Assembly: GCF_016097555.1 (NCBI RefSeq)
Contig: NC_054704.1
Coordinates: 97,699,351 to 97,763,350 of the forward strand
DNA from: Gigantopelta aegis
Lineage: Eukaryota; Mollusca; Gastropoda; Neomphalida; Peltospiridae
Direction of reading: 5' to 3'
Length of the DNA: 64,000 nt
Shown here in pieces: positions 54,901 through 64,000 of this stretch; the stretch's first letter is position 1, and each line of letters begins with the position of its first letter. The position numbers and the translations under genes were made by a program. Below the pieces are notes generated by a model, which made no database searches, was not told where the DNA came from, and was given only the letters and a program-made list of their open reading frames with translations.

Positions 54901-55930
54901 CAAGTATCGGTGTTCACCAGGAAAGATGCACAGGTAGCTGTAACATACAAGTATCGGTGTTCACCAGGGAAGATGTACAGGTAGCTGTAACATACAAGTA
55001 TCAGTGTTCACCAGGAAAGATGTACAGGTAGCTGTAACATACAAGTATCAGTGTACACCAGGAAAGATGCACAGGTAGCTGTAACATACAAGTATCAGTG
55101 TTCACCAGGAAAGATGACAGGTAGCTGTAACATACAAGTATCAGTGTTCACCAGGAAAGATGACAGGTAGCTGTAACATACAAGTATCAGTGTTCACCAG
55201 GAAAGATGCACAGGTAGCTGTAACATACAAGTATCAGTGTTCACAAGTATCAGTGTTCACCAGGGAAGATGTACAGGTAGCTGTAACATACAAGTATCGG
55301 TGTTCACCAGGAAAGATGCACAGGTAGCTGTAACATACAAGTATCGGTGTTCACCAGGGAAGATGCACAGGTAGCTGTAACATACAAGTATCGGTGTTCA
55401 CCAGGGAAGATGCACAGGTAGCTGTAACATACAAGTATCGGTGTTCACCAGGAAAGATGCACAGGTAGCTGTAACATACAAGTATCAGTGTTCACCAGGG
55501 AAGATGCACAGGTAGCTGTAACATACAAGTATCAGTGTACACCAGGAAAGATGTACAGGTAGCTGTAACATACAAGTATACAAGTATCAGTGTACACCAG
55601 GAAAGATGTACAGGTAGCTGTAACATACAAGTATCAGTGTACACCAGGAAAGATGTACAGGTAGCTGTAACATACAAGTATCAGTGTACACCAGGAAAGA
55701 TGTACAGGTAGCTGTAACATACAAGTATCAGTGTACACCAGGAAAGATGTACAGGTAGCTGTAACATACAAGTATCGGTGTTCACCAGGAAAGATGACAG
55801 GTAGCTGTAACATACAAGTATCGGTGTTCACCAGGAAAGATGTACAGGTAGCTGTAACATACAAGTATCAGTGTTCACCAGGGAAGATGCACAGGTAGCT
55901 GTAACATACAAGTATCAGTGTACACCAGAA
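51940..55930. repeat. 47-bp satellite array of about 80 units
   Basis: The unit is AGGTAGCTGTAACATACAAG, TATCAGTGTTCACCAGGAAA, GATGTAC. Variants include TATCGG, GTACACC, GATGACAGG and a 57-bp form with an extra TACAAGTATA. Blocks recur at offsets of 970 bp (52921 and 53891) and 1307 bp (53356 and 54663). All frames here are artefacts. Confidence 0.97.
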
Positions 55931-56695
55931 AAAATTAGTGGTGATCACTCCAACTCCCATCAACTCTCATCTGGAAAGTTTTAGTAGAGTGGCAAATTAA
56001 CCACCTTGTAAAAAATGTTTTAATAAAACATTTTTATTGTAATGCATAATGTATAATGTAATGTATAAATTTTGTTTTATTCGCATCCTAATAAAAGTAA
56101 CAAAGTGTACATGCATGCATTATTTTCCATGTTATAATGTGCTTAAGGCGATGATTGTCATTTGCAAAATCTATGTTGCGAACATGTGCTACGGTATTTA
56201 AAATGTGTAGTTATGATTGAAAAACCCCTGATACATTGCAATATTAATTAATCTACTTTATGATACCTAGTTATTTTTTGGCAAATGACATTTCTTAGAA
56301 GGCCCATATATCTGCTAAGTAGAATGTTTTTTCATAGTGGTTATGTGTCAAAACAATAGATGACCACATTATTGGATTTCTGGAAATTAAATGACAATAT
56401 TTTATTTGTTAGTTGATGTATACATTAGTCAAAATAAATTATTAAATGCATAAATTATAGGGTGGGTTTTTCTGTGGGGGAATAACAATTATAACTCTGT
56501 ACCTCTCCCCATCGCTCTCACAATGTAGCCTATTATGTTATGAGCTAAGACCAATCACGCTCCAAAATGTCATACCTGTAACACTTGTGAATACTCGCAG
56601 AAGTCAAGACATTATGACATAACTGTACTGATAATAGTAATATAACTGGATTTTCTGTTGGTATTTATGTTTGTTTCTTTGGTTATAAATGAACA
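55931..56695. other. Intergenic or 5' UTR intron, nothing recognised
   Basis: AT-rich. No repeat family or exon seen. Confidence 0.4.
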
Positions 56696-56826
56696 AAATG
56701 GTTTATTTAACGACACACTCAACAGTTTATTTATGGTTATATGGCATTGGACATATGGTTAAGGACCACACAGATATATAGAGAGGAAACCGGCTGTTGG
56801 CACAACATGAGCTACTTTTCGATGGA
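56696..56826 (-). mobile_element. SINE-B 3' fragment
   Basis: B tail (TGGTTATATGGCATTGGACA) and the beginning of the core on the minus strand. Confidence 0.8.
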
Positions 56827-58185
56827 AAAATATCCATCCGGCCCCCCCCCCCCATCAATGTATGGGGCTTAATATATGGAATGAATGGGTGGGTGGGGGG
56901 GGGGGACCGGGTAGATATTATGCCGAAAGTCATTTCAGTGTTTGACAAATATTTGAGTAAGTCGCTAGTCCTCATAGAATTTTTGGCCAATGCTATATGT
57001 ATTATAGTAATACTGTTGATGATTTCTACTAACCTAGACTAAATATTAATTAGTCAGGACCGAGGGCCAGTGGATTTGTTGAACCCTGCATTTGTTGAAG
57101 AACATTTTAGCAATAATGCAATCCCTTAGCTCCCCTCTAGCCCTGGCCTCTTGGCGTGAGTTTGCGACCCGTACCCCGTTTCAGTGGTTAGTGTTAGTTT
57201 TAAGGATAGGCTTAGGGTTAGTCTTAGAGACTTTGATATAGAGGAGTATGAGTTGAATTCTTTCCGGCCTGTTTACACGAGCGTAGGAAGGTGCCAAAAA
57301 GTGTGTGTATGTGTGTGTGGCACACTTTTATATTTACACTTTTACATTATTATAAAGTAAAATACCCCCCCCCCCCCCCCTTTCCTTTGCCAGTGTTTTT
57401 TAATATATAAATAGGCCAGGTTAGAGGTCACTAAGTTATAGCAATGCCTGTGCTTTCCCCACCCCTACAGCCTGGCACAGGCAACCTTCACCTTTGCTTC
57501 TGTCTTTTAAGTTGTTATACAATTACCTTTTGAGCATGCAAAATACTAGTCAAAATTAACAATGTGCTACAACACTTACGATATACACCTTGCTACAAAG
57601 TACAACTGTCAAGATAACACGATTGAGTGTAATCGAAGTCACCGATTCAGTCGCGACTCGCAGTCAGTTGAAATGTTACTGCGTTGAGTGAAAAAAAAGA
57701 GAAAAAAAAAGTTCGCAAAACTGGTTCATACGCTTCCCATTAACTGTCAAATCGAATGATTATTGTTAAAATAATTCGCGAACGTTAGGCCAAGCGTTGC
57801 TCGATGTCACGTTCCTGTTTTTGTGTTGATTAATTAACCAATCAAGTAATTTACTCCTATGTACATCCAACCTTTGTTCAACGCACCTAAAAAAAAAAGA
57901 CCCCCACAAAAACAACACCAACACACACAAAACAAAACAAACAAGAAAAAAAAGAGAGACCCCCCCCCCCGAGACCCCCCCCCCCCAAAAAAACCCCACA
58001 CAAAACAACAACATATTTAATGTATTTTTAAACAAGCTGTGATATAAATGATATCTAACGGACACAAATGCACTATTCTCCCCCAAACCAGGTTTAAAAC
58101 AAATGTAAACATATTTTGCAACTCAGTCTTACTTACGGCGCTTATGCGTCACAGACCAACAAGTTTCGGGTTAACTTATAAAGCA
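56827..58185. other. Intergenic; homopolymers, no gene seen
   Basis: Contains C/G runs at 56842-56852, 56892-56904, 57365-57380 and 57961-57986. The sequence at 57560-57800 is GC-mixed and could hold a promoter or non-coding first exon of the FAAH gene, but nothing proves it. Confidence 0.35.
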
Positions 58186-58230
58186 AAGTAAAGTGTGTTC
58201 TGTTTAACGACACCACTAGAGCACATCATC
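58186..58230 (-). mobile_element. SINE-A tail fragment
   Basis: TTCTGTTTAACGACACCACT then AGAGCACATCATCGG. Confidence 0.65.
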
Positions 58231-58920
58231 GGCCTCTTTGTCTCCACCTCTTCACAGCCTGCACAGGTCAGGTGCACCGAGGATAGTGTCGTCGTAATCA
58301 CTTTAACCAGTTTAAAAAACAAAACAATGATATCTGGATAGATTTACTATTAGCATTTGGAATGAGATTTAGATTACAGTGTAGACAGCCATTACAGTGT
58401 TAGTGCACACTGTGCAGTGATTATTGTTACTCTGCTGGAGAATGTCACCCAGCCAAGCGTGTCAATGTCACTGCGGGGTTAAAGGTCACCAGTCAGAACA
58501 GATCCCACTGACTTAATCGTGACATCTCGATTCAGTTAGTGAGACGATAAGGTTTGTTGATTTTGTTTTTTATGTTTTCCAGAACTTGTCAATTTAATAC
58601 AAGTGCAGAGTTGCATTAGAAACTGGTCGTAAGCTTAACAATTCAATCATTTATTTCCGTATAATAATATCAATGAATAGATAGTTCATCAAGATTAACC
58701 CCGAATGCATGTTCAAGGCTAGTTCACAAAAATAAACGTCTCCGGCACAGTATTTATTATTGTGATGTTTATTGTTGTGCCGTAAACGAAGGTCCAATAA
58801 ATGTCGAAATGTTAAAAAACCCGGACCGTAGATGTTTATCTTGGTGAACTAGTTAAAGGCCGTTTCATCCTCGGACCGTTTTGACGGCACACCCAATACA
58901 CTTTAGTTTTCTCCTTACTC
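58231..58920. other. No feature seen
   Basis: Intergenic between the divergent genes. A short inverted repeat around 58675-58870 (ATAGTTCATCAAGATTAACC versus ATCTTGGTGAACTAGTT) suggests another small foldback element. Confidence 0.4.
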
Positions 58921-59169
58921 AGGCCCGTACGCAGGAGGGGTGCGTACGCACCCCCCATAGTCTGCCGAGGTCCGTCCGTGGATGTGTAAAAAATATTTTG
59001 AGGCAAAGAAACATTTCAAATTTACTTCCCAGAATGCAGGAAAATGCATCTCCTGCATTCTAGATTTAACAAAATTTCGGGGTAGCATGCCCCCTGACCC
59101 CCCTAGCAACTCCGGCCCTTTGGGTCGTCAATTACGCCCCCCCCCATATAAATTTCTGCGTACGGGCCT
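58921..59169. mobile_element. MITE with AGGCCCGTACGCAG ends
   Basis: AGGCCCGTACGCAG mirrors CTGCGTACGGGCCT. Inside, GAATGCAGGA/TCCTGCATTC form an inner hairpin and GGGGGTCAGG-type sequence lies near the right side. Confidence 0.8.
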
Positions 59170-59357
59170 GCGTACATCACATCAAACTGAAATTATATAT
59201 ATATACAAAAAATTTCATGTAGGCTGGGAAGGACTGTCAAACTGCAGCAGGTGTTGTAACACTGGTCCGAAGCGGCATAGAAAGTGTGTTATTAAGAAAA
59301 GTATTCACTTACAATAGTGTACGCCCTGCACCATTGTAACACCAGCAAAACCAACAA

Positions 59358-59600
59358 AGTTTGTTTAGTTTAACAACACCACTAGAGCACATTGATTTAT
59401 TAATCATCGACTATTGGATGTCAGATATTTGATACCGTACTTTGAGAGGAAACCCACTACATTTTTCAGTAACTAGTAGCAAATTTAAGGGATCTTTTGA
59501 ATGCACCATCTCCACAGACAGCATAGCACATACCACAGCCTTTGATATACCAGTCATATTGCACTGGCTGGAACGAGAACTATCTCAATAGGCCCAGGGG
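59358..59600 (-). mobile_element. SINE-A copy lacking the head
   Basis: A tail, core and GGCTGGAACGAGAACTATCT; breaks off before the B box. Confidence 0.82.
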
Positions 59601-59619
59601 AGGGAAGGGGAGCCACTCT

Positions 59620-60017
59620 GCATGGGCGGATCCAGGAAATATTTTTAGGGGGGGACCAAAAAAGAAGGGCACATTGACTCGTCAAAAGGGCACCTTACTA
59701 CAAGTTTTGATATTTACAATTAATATGAATTCCTACAGTTCTACGTCATAATATACTAGCAATAATGAAGTAAATTGGCGTCACTCGCGTTAGAACCTCA
59801 ATGGGGCCCCATTGAGACTCAATAACACAGACACATATCTGCAAGCTTGCGCATGTACACGAAAATCTTGATTTCATTTATCTACAATATAATTATTGTT
59901 TACTTAAAAAAAAAAAAATTCTACAAACAAAAAGGGCACTTGGACATTTTGAGGGCACTTGAACAATTTTTTTGGGGGACGCGTCCCCCTGGTCCCCCCC
60001 CTTGGATCCGCCCATGC
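59620..60017. mobile_element. TIR element with GCATGGGCGGATCCA ends
   Basis: GCATGGGCGGATCCAGG mirrors TTGGATCCGCCCATGC. GAAGGGCAC and AAAGGGCAC motifs repeat inside. A relative is at 61301-61469. Confidence 0.75.
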
Positions 60018-60021
60018 TCTG

Positions 60022-60420
60022 TATGTATGTGTAGTAGTGTTGGTATACAGTGCTCTTACTGGCAGTAGCTAGTGGGAATTTCCCTATTAGCTCAGTTGGT
60101 AGAGTGCTGAACTCTCGCACAGAGAGTCCGTGGTTCGAATCCTCTCAGTGGAGATTGATTTTTCTGTTACATTTGTAGCCGACGTAGGGACTGGGTGTGT
60201 TCTTAACACAAGAATACAACTATAACCCAGTCAGGACCCGTAACAGTTCAACTGCCCGTGGCCCACCGCTCCGGGATGTATGTAGTAGTGTTGGTATACA
60301 GTGCTCCTACTGGCAGTAGCTAGTGGGAATTTCCCTATAGCTCAGTTGGTAGAGTGCTGGACTCTCGCACTGAGAGTCCATGGTTCGAATCCCCTCAGTG
60401 GAGGTTGATTTTTTCTGTTA
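60022..60420 (+). repeat. Tandem pair of tRNA-like (SINE-like) units, 252 bp apart
   Basis: Both units contain TAGTGTTGGTATACAGTGCT, GCAGTAGCTAGTGGGAATTT, the A box TAGCTCAGTTGGTAGAGTG and the B box GGTTCGAATCC. The anticodon arm would be a seven-pair stem (GGACTCT/AGAGTCC) and the T and acceptor stems pair poorly. So these are tRNA-derived repeats, not functional tRNA genes. Confidence 0.6.
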
Positions 60421-60675
60421 CATATGTCTAATACAGTAAAAAAGAAAAAGGTTTCATTGGGGGAGGGGCATTGGATTCCCTGCCACTGGATACCCAGTGG
60501 GGGTATAGACTTTTAAATTTTAAAAATTTACTTGGCAGCTAAAGGGGTGGGGTGGGGGTTAAACCCCTAAACTGACTCTTGGATCTGTCATTGATTACAA
60601 TATTGTGTTCACAAAACATACAAGTTGTATGTTTCTCTTATTAATTAGAAAGTGTCCAAAAAAAGAGAAGAAAAG
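60421..60675. other. No feature seen
   Basis: A G-rich and AT-rich mix; CCACTGGATACCCAGTGG near 60483 is a short palindrome. Confidence 0.4.
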
Positions 60676-60971
60676 ATGTTTGTTTTGTTTAACGACACTG
60701 CTAGAGCACATTGATGTATTGACTGGATGTCAAACATTTGATAATTCTGACTGTCTTAGTGAGGAAATCTACTACATTTTTTCATTAGTAGCAAGGGATC
60801 TTTTATATGTACCATCCCACACACAGGATAACACATACCACAGCCTTTGATGTACCAGTCATGGTGCACCAGCTGGAACGAGAAATAGCCCAATGGACCC
60901 ACTGACAGGGATTTATTCCAGATCGACTGTGCATCTGTCAAGCGCTTTACCACTGGGCTGCACCCTGCCCC
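60676..60971 (-). mobile_element. SINE-A copy
   Basis: A tail, core and head (CTTTACCACTGGGCTGCACC) on the minus strand, with a deletion in the tail. Confidence 0.85.
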
Positions 60972-61019
60972 AGAAGGTGTTAAGTGCAGAGGAAATCATG
61001 AATGGCATGCAAACTTTTT

Positions 61020-61150
61020 ACATTCATTCATTCATTCATTCATTCATTTGATTGTTTATTTTATTTGTTCTTTCTTCTATCCATCCATCCGTCTGCCCAT
61101 CCATCCATCTGTCCATCCGTCCGTCCATCCGACCATCTATTCATTCATTT
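61020..61150. repeat. (ATTC)n and (ATCC)n simple repeats
   Basis: CATTCATTCATT at 61021-61047 and CCATCCATCCGTC-type sequence at 61078-61150. A SINE-A tail fragment (GTGCTCTAGTGGTGCTGTTA) follows at 61233-61271. Confidence 0.92.
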
Positions 61151-61300
61151 AATTCTCAACAGATTTCACAACCAATGTGTTTGTTGTTTCAGTTCATATC
61201 ATATTTATAAGAGTAATGGACATTTTATATGCAATCAGTGTGCTCTAGTGGTGCTGTTAAACAAAAACAAACTTCTTTTTTATATATATACACTGACTAG

Positions 61301-61469
61301 GGCAGGATCCTGGAAATATCTTTTGGGAGGGGGATAGTAAGTGAAAAATTGCATATGGGGAAATTCTTAAAGACGTCTACCTATTTTGTTTTTAACACCA
61401 GGAAAAAAAGGCACTTAAATATATATTTAGGGGCGACAAATACCCTGGATATTCCCCCTGGATCTGCCT
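61301..61469. mobile_element. TIR element related to 59620-60017
   Basis: GGCAGGATCCTGG mirrors CTGGATCTGCCT. AAAGGCACTTAAATA resembles the GGGCAC motif of the relative. Confidence 0.55.
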
Positions 61470-61883
61470 CTGCTGAACTGTTCAAATGAATTTACATTCC
61501 TCACATATTGTAAATTAATTACAATACAACCATCATAAATTTTAAGATTTAGAACACATTTATTTTACCAAAACTTTGGTGTTAGAATGCACTGGTTTAC
61601 TAAGCATATGACTTAAAATACATTATGGTCAGTTCTGCATTAATGTGTAAAAAAATAAATATCCAAATCAACCTTAAAAATAGCAAAACACAACAACCAA
61701 AAACACACAAACAAACAACCCCAACAAACCAAGAACAACACCCCTTCCCCTAAAAGGAACTCAGTGTCCTCAACTTTCCCCATGCTACCCCATCCATACA
61801 CACAAGAAAAAAATAATCAACGAAACAAACTCCCAAAATCCCAAACTGCAATTAAAACAAATTCTTTTCTTTTGCACACGCAG
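61470..61883 (+). other. Upstream flank of the second FAAH gene
   Basis: AT-rich, then CAAAC-rich. It ends with a good splice acceptor, TTCTTTTCTTTTGCACACGCAG, directly before the ATG (stated in two parts: TTCTTTTCTTTTG and CACACGCAG). So the 5' UTR or a short coding start may lie in an exon further up. Confidence 0.5.
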
Positions 61884-62099
61884 ATGTGGCAGCACATTAA
61901 TTTAAGAGAATCTGCATCCAAGATCGAGGTACCGAAATGGTTACCGCAATACGTTGCGGTTGCTGTTGGGTGCGGTGTGGCAGTGCACGTTGTCCACAGA
62001 CTCTGGAGGAAGGTTGCACTCAACAGAAAACTGGACGAGAAGAAACAACAACTGAAAACCAGCAGAGAAAAACTTGTAAAAGAAGTTCAACATTATCAT
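61884..62099 (+). CDS. FAAH paralogue exon A (N-terminal anchor)
   Basis: 72 codons. The hydrophobic stretch YVAVAVGCGVAVHVVHRLW is followed by a charged helix (LDEKKQQLKTSREKLVKEV). The donor is GTATGT after CAT, phase 0, identical in position to the other gene's exon 1. Confidence 0.82.
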
Positions 62100-63420
62100 G
62101 TATGTACTGGAGTCAGGGGAAGGTCAGACCCAAAATGCAAATCTAAACACTGTTCTATTGGTCAGAAAATATTGTCACTCAGTATTACCTAACAATTTTG
62201 ATTTGTGACCACAATAAAACAAATGTTCCAATTATGTTAATTATTGTTATTAGGAATAGGGCTACTTTATTTTATGTCAAATTAGAGAAGTCTATATAAA
62301 GTCAACTGGGTCCCACTTGTAATAGTATGATAAATTATTTTATAAGCCAAACTGATACCCAAGTCAAACTGTACCTGAATTTTAATGGAATTCTTGCCAG
62401 CATATGACTTGCCAGCATATAAATCCAATTTGACTGCAATCATTAATCTGGATTAAGTTTAAAAATGACCTGTACATTACCCTAGGTACAATGTAACAAA
62501 TTTAAATGTTATTACAGACATCAGGGATGCGACACCCATTTAAAAGTTGAAATCATCTTGAAAAAGTTGAAAACTATTTTATACTTTAACAGGGCTAGCT
62601 CTGGCACTCGTCAAATTCACCAACTGCGAATTTTGAAAGCAATTTGCAAATTTTATTTTCATTTGGCAAAATTATTTTATGTAATAACTGACATTTTTTA
62701 GAAAATAACTGTTGATTTCTGCAATTTTTTAAGTTTATATGGACAATTTGGTGAAATGTTTAGCTCACCCAGAGCTAGCCCTGCTTCTGTTAAAAATATT
62801 CAACATGTCGGATTCAGTCTATATAATTTAAAAAATGTGAAACAGTTTCATCAAAAATTCTGATTCATTTTTAAGAGTAACAAAATAACTTATATGCAGA
62901 TCTAACTTATATCATGGAGAGTCATTTAAGATATTACCATGCTGAGCATTGATATGTTTTTTAAATTCACATGCTAAGGGGAGCTAAAATTACTCTCCTT
63001 GAACTAGTCTCGAGGATGTGAGTTATGGAAAACCAAATTTATCCCATTTCCATTTCAACTTATTCTCGTGATTATGTCCAATTAAGGTTCATGTACACTG
63101 TCCACACACCTCAGCTGTTTGAACTGTCTGATAGTCAGTTAGTTGTTCGTGGTTAGTGATACATATGTTGGTGTAGTGGTCTTACACCTAGCCATCGAGT
63201 CGTTAACTCTTCGTGGGAGCCAGTATTACCAGAGTGATATCTCCCCTTAAATAGTGATGCCTGCCCATTTAAAATTAACTGCATGTATTTTTTTCTATCT
63301 TCCCAGTTGGACCCTAATTTACAGAAAGAGATTGTCCATTTATCTGTTGAAGCGCTGCAGAACAGACTGCAGACAGGAAAGCTGAAAGCGATGGATGTCC
63401 TGAGAGCGTACCAAGCAGAG
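61884..63420 (+). CDS. Second FAAH paralogue, first two coding exons (gene continues past the window)
   Basis: Divergent neighbour of the minus-strand FAAH gene, about 10 kb away. Exon A is 61884-62099 and exon B 63307-63420, joined phase 0. The visible 110 residues hold an N-terminal membrane segment and the first part of the amidase fold. Exon B is 114 bp, the same length and phase as exon 2 of the other gene, and encodes a closely similar sequence (LQNRLQTGKLKAMDVLRAYQ versus LQQKLQSGELTAMEVLRAYQ). No catalytic residue is inside the window, so activity cannot be judged. The ATG at 61884 follows a splice acceptor directly; the true start could be in an upstream exon. By family it should hydrolyse fatty acid amides at a membrane. 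Confidence 0.88.
62100..62589 (+). other. Intron of the FAAH paralogue
   Basis: AT-rich; CCAGCATATGACTTG is a small local duplication near 62397-62420. Nothing else seen. Confidence 0.5.
62590..62783. mobile_element. MITE with CAGGGCTAGCTCTGG ends
   Basis: CAGGGCTAGCTCTGG mirrors CCAGAGCTAGCCCTG exactly (15 bp). About 194 bp, AT-rich centre. Confidence 0.82.
62970..63245. mobile_element. MITE (family G) fragment with inserted SINE-D
   Basis: ATGCTAAGGGGAGCTAAAAT then ACTCTCCTTGAACTAGTCTC matches family G. From about 63050 to 63232 a minus-strand SINE-D follows (CAATTAAGGTTCATGTACAC, GTGGTTAGTGAT, GTGGGAGCCAGTATTACC). Confidence 0.65.
63307..63420 (+). CDS. FAAH paralogue exon B
   Basis: 38 codons starting LDPNLQKEIVHLSVEALQNR. 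Acceptor TATCTTCCCAG, donor GTCAGT. It matches exon 2 of the minus-strand gene in length, phase and sequence. Confidence 0.93.
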
Positions 63421-63464
63421 GTCAGTGATGTGAAATCTTTGGAAATCAACAGAAATTTATATAC

Positions 63465-63548
63465 AATTAATGTTCAAGCTTTGAGCTGCTGTGGACACAT
63501 ACACACACACACCTCAGCTACTATCAGATCTGTCTGTTCAGGACAGTG
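63465..63548 (-). mobile_element. SINE-D fragment
   Basis: ATGTTCAAGCTTTGAGCTGC, then CACCTCAGCTACTATCAGAT and GTCTGTTCAGGACAG. It contains a short CA expansion. Confidence 0.55.
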
Positions 63549-63559
63549 GTTTAATGGTG

Positions 63560-63868
63560 TTAGTATTTGTTTAACGACACCACTAGAGCACATTGATCTA
63601 TTAATCATTGGCTATTGGATGTCAAACATACATGTATGGTAATTTGTATACAGTGATAGGTGAGGAAACCCGCTAAATTTTTCCATTAGTAGCAAGGGAT
63701 CTTTTATATGCACCATCCCACAGACAAGATAGCACATACCACAGCCTTTGATATACCAGTCGCGGTGCACTAGCTGTAATGAGAAATAGCCCAATGGACC
63801 CACTGGCAGTGATCGATCCTAGACCGACCGTTGTTCAGACATGCACTTTACCACTAGGCTACATTCTG
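63560..63868 (-). mobile_element. SINE-A copy, near full length
   Basis: A tail (TGTTTAACGACACCACTAGA), core (GGGATCTTTTATATGCACCA) and head (CTTTACCACTAGGCTACATT). A C homopolymer follows at 63873-63888. Confidence 0.88.
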
Positions 63869-64000
63869 AATCCCCCCCCCCCCCCCCCAACCGAAAAAAG
63901 CCCAAAGTGATGATATTACAGAAGATGGATCATCATAAGAATGAAACACGCTGATTAATGCATATTTTATACTGTATTATTAACATTAATTGCCCCTGTA

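Noticed and set aside
53356..55864. Cys/Val-rich repeated frames in the satellite
   Set aside because: Chance open frames of the 47-bp satellite; identical frames recur only because blocks were duplicated.
51940..55930. CRISPR-like array (regular 47-bp repeats)
   Set aside because: The whole unit repeats with no variable spacers, and the context is an intron-bearing eukaryotic gene.
60082..60157. Functional tRNA gene
   Set aside because: Boxes A and B are present, but acceptor and T stems do not pair and the anticodon arm has the wrong geometry.

Overview
The window is eukaryotic nuclear DNA, most likely from a mollusc and plausibly a gastropod. It is AT-rich, genes are split by GT-AG introns, and there are very many tRNA-headed SINE copies, MITE-like inverted-repeat elements and minisatellites. 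I cannot name the species from sequence alone. Most long open frames in the first 32 kb are translations of SINEs or tandem repeats, not genes.

The gene content is a divergent pair of fatty acid amide hydrolase (FAAH) genes. On the minus strand, from 51883 down to 32826, sixteen coding exons with compatible splice phases assemble into a protein of about 584 residues. It has an N-terminal membrane segment, the amidase-signature Lys-Ser-Ser triad at the spacing of mammalian FAAH, a membrane-cap exon and the usual C-terminus. Exon 15 carries an apparent one-base frameshift. On the plus strand, from 61884, the first two coding exons of a second FAAH paralogue are visible; they share exon phase and exon-2 length with the first gene, and the rest lies beyond the window. 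FAAH enzymes hydrolyse fatty acid amides such as N-acylethanolamines, so the pair looks like a local duplication in head-to-head arrangement. One further orphan first coding exon, of unknown identity, is suggested on the minus strand at 13576-13646.

Layout: 1-32.5 kb is repeat-rich with no recognisable gene apart from the orphan exon candidate. 32.5-51.9 kb is the FAAH gene, whose introns hold SINEs, MITEs, a 70-bp minisatellite built from the end of exon 12, and a decayed DIRS-like element inserted into a SINE. 51.9-55.9 kb is a 47-bp satellite of about 80 units just upstream of the first FAAH coding exon, probably inside a 5' UTR intron. 56-61.8 kb is intergenic, with MITEs and a tandem tRNA-like pair. 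61.9-64 kb is the start of the second FAAH gene.

SINE labels used here are my own. SINE-A and SINE-B share a tRNA head and central core but differ in their 3' tail. SINE-C has another head and the B tail or an A-like 3' end. SINE-D has a C-like head and its own body. E is a short element with the motif TTTAACGACACCCCAGCAC. The most interesting observations are the exon-derived splice-donor minisatellite, the exon-15 frameshift, the nested insertions with clear target duplications, and the DIRS-like element with inverted termini.
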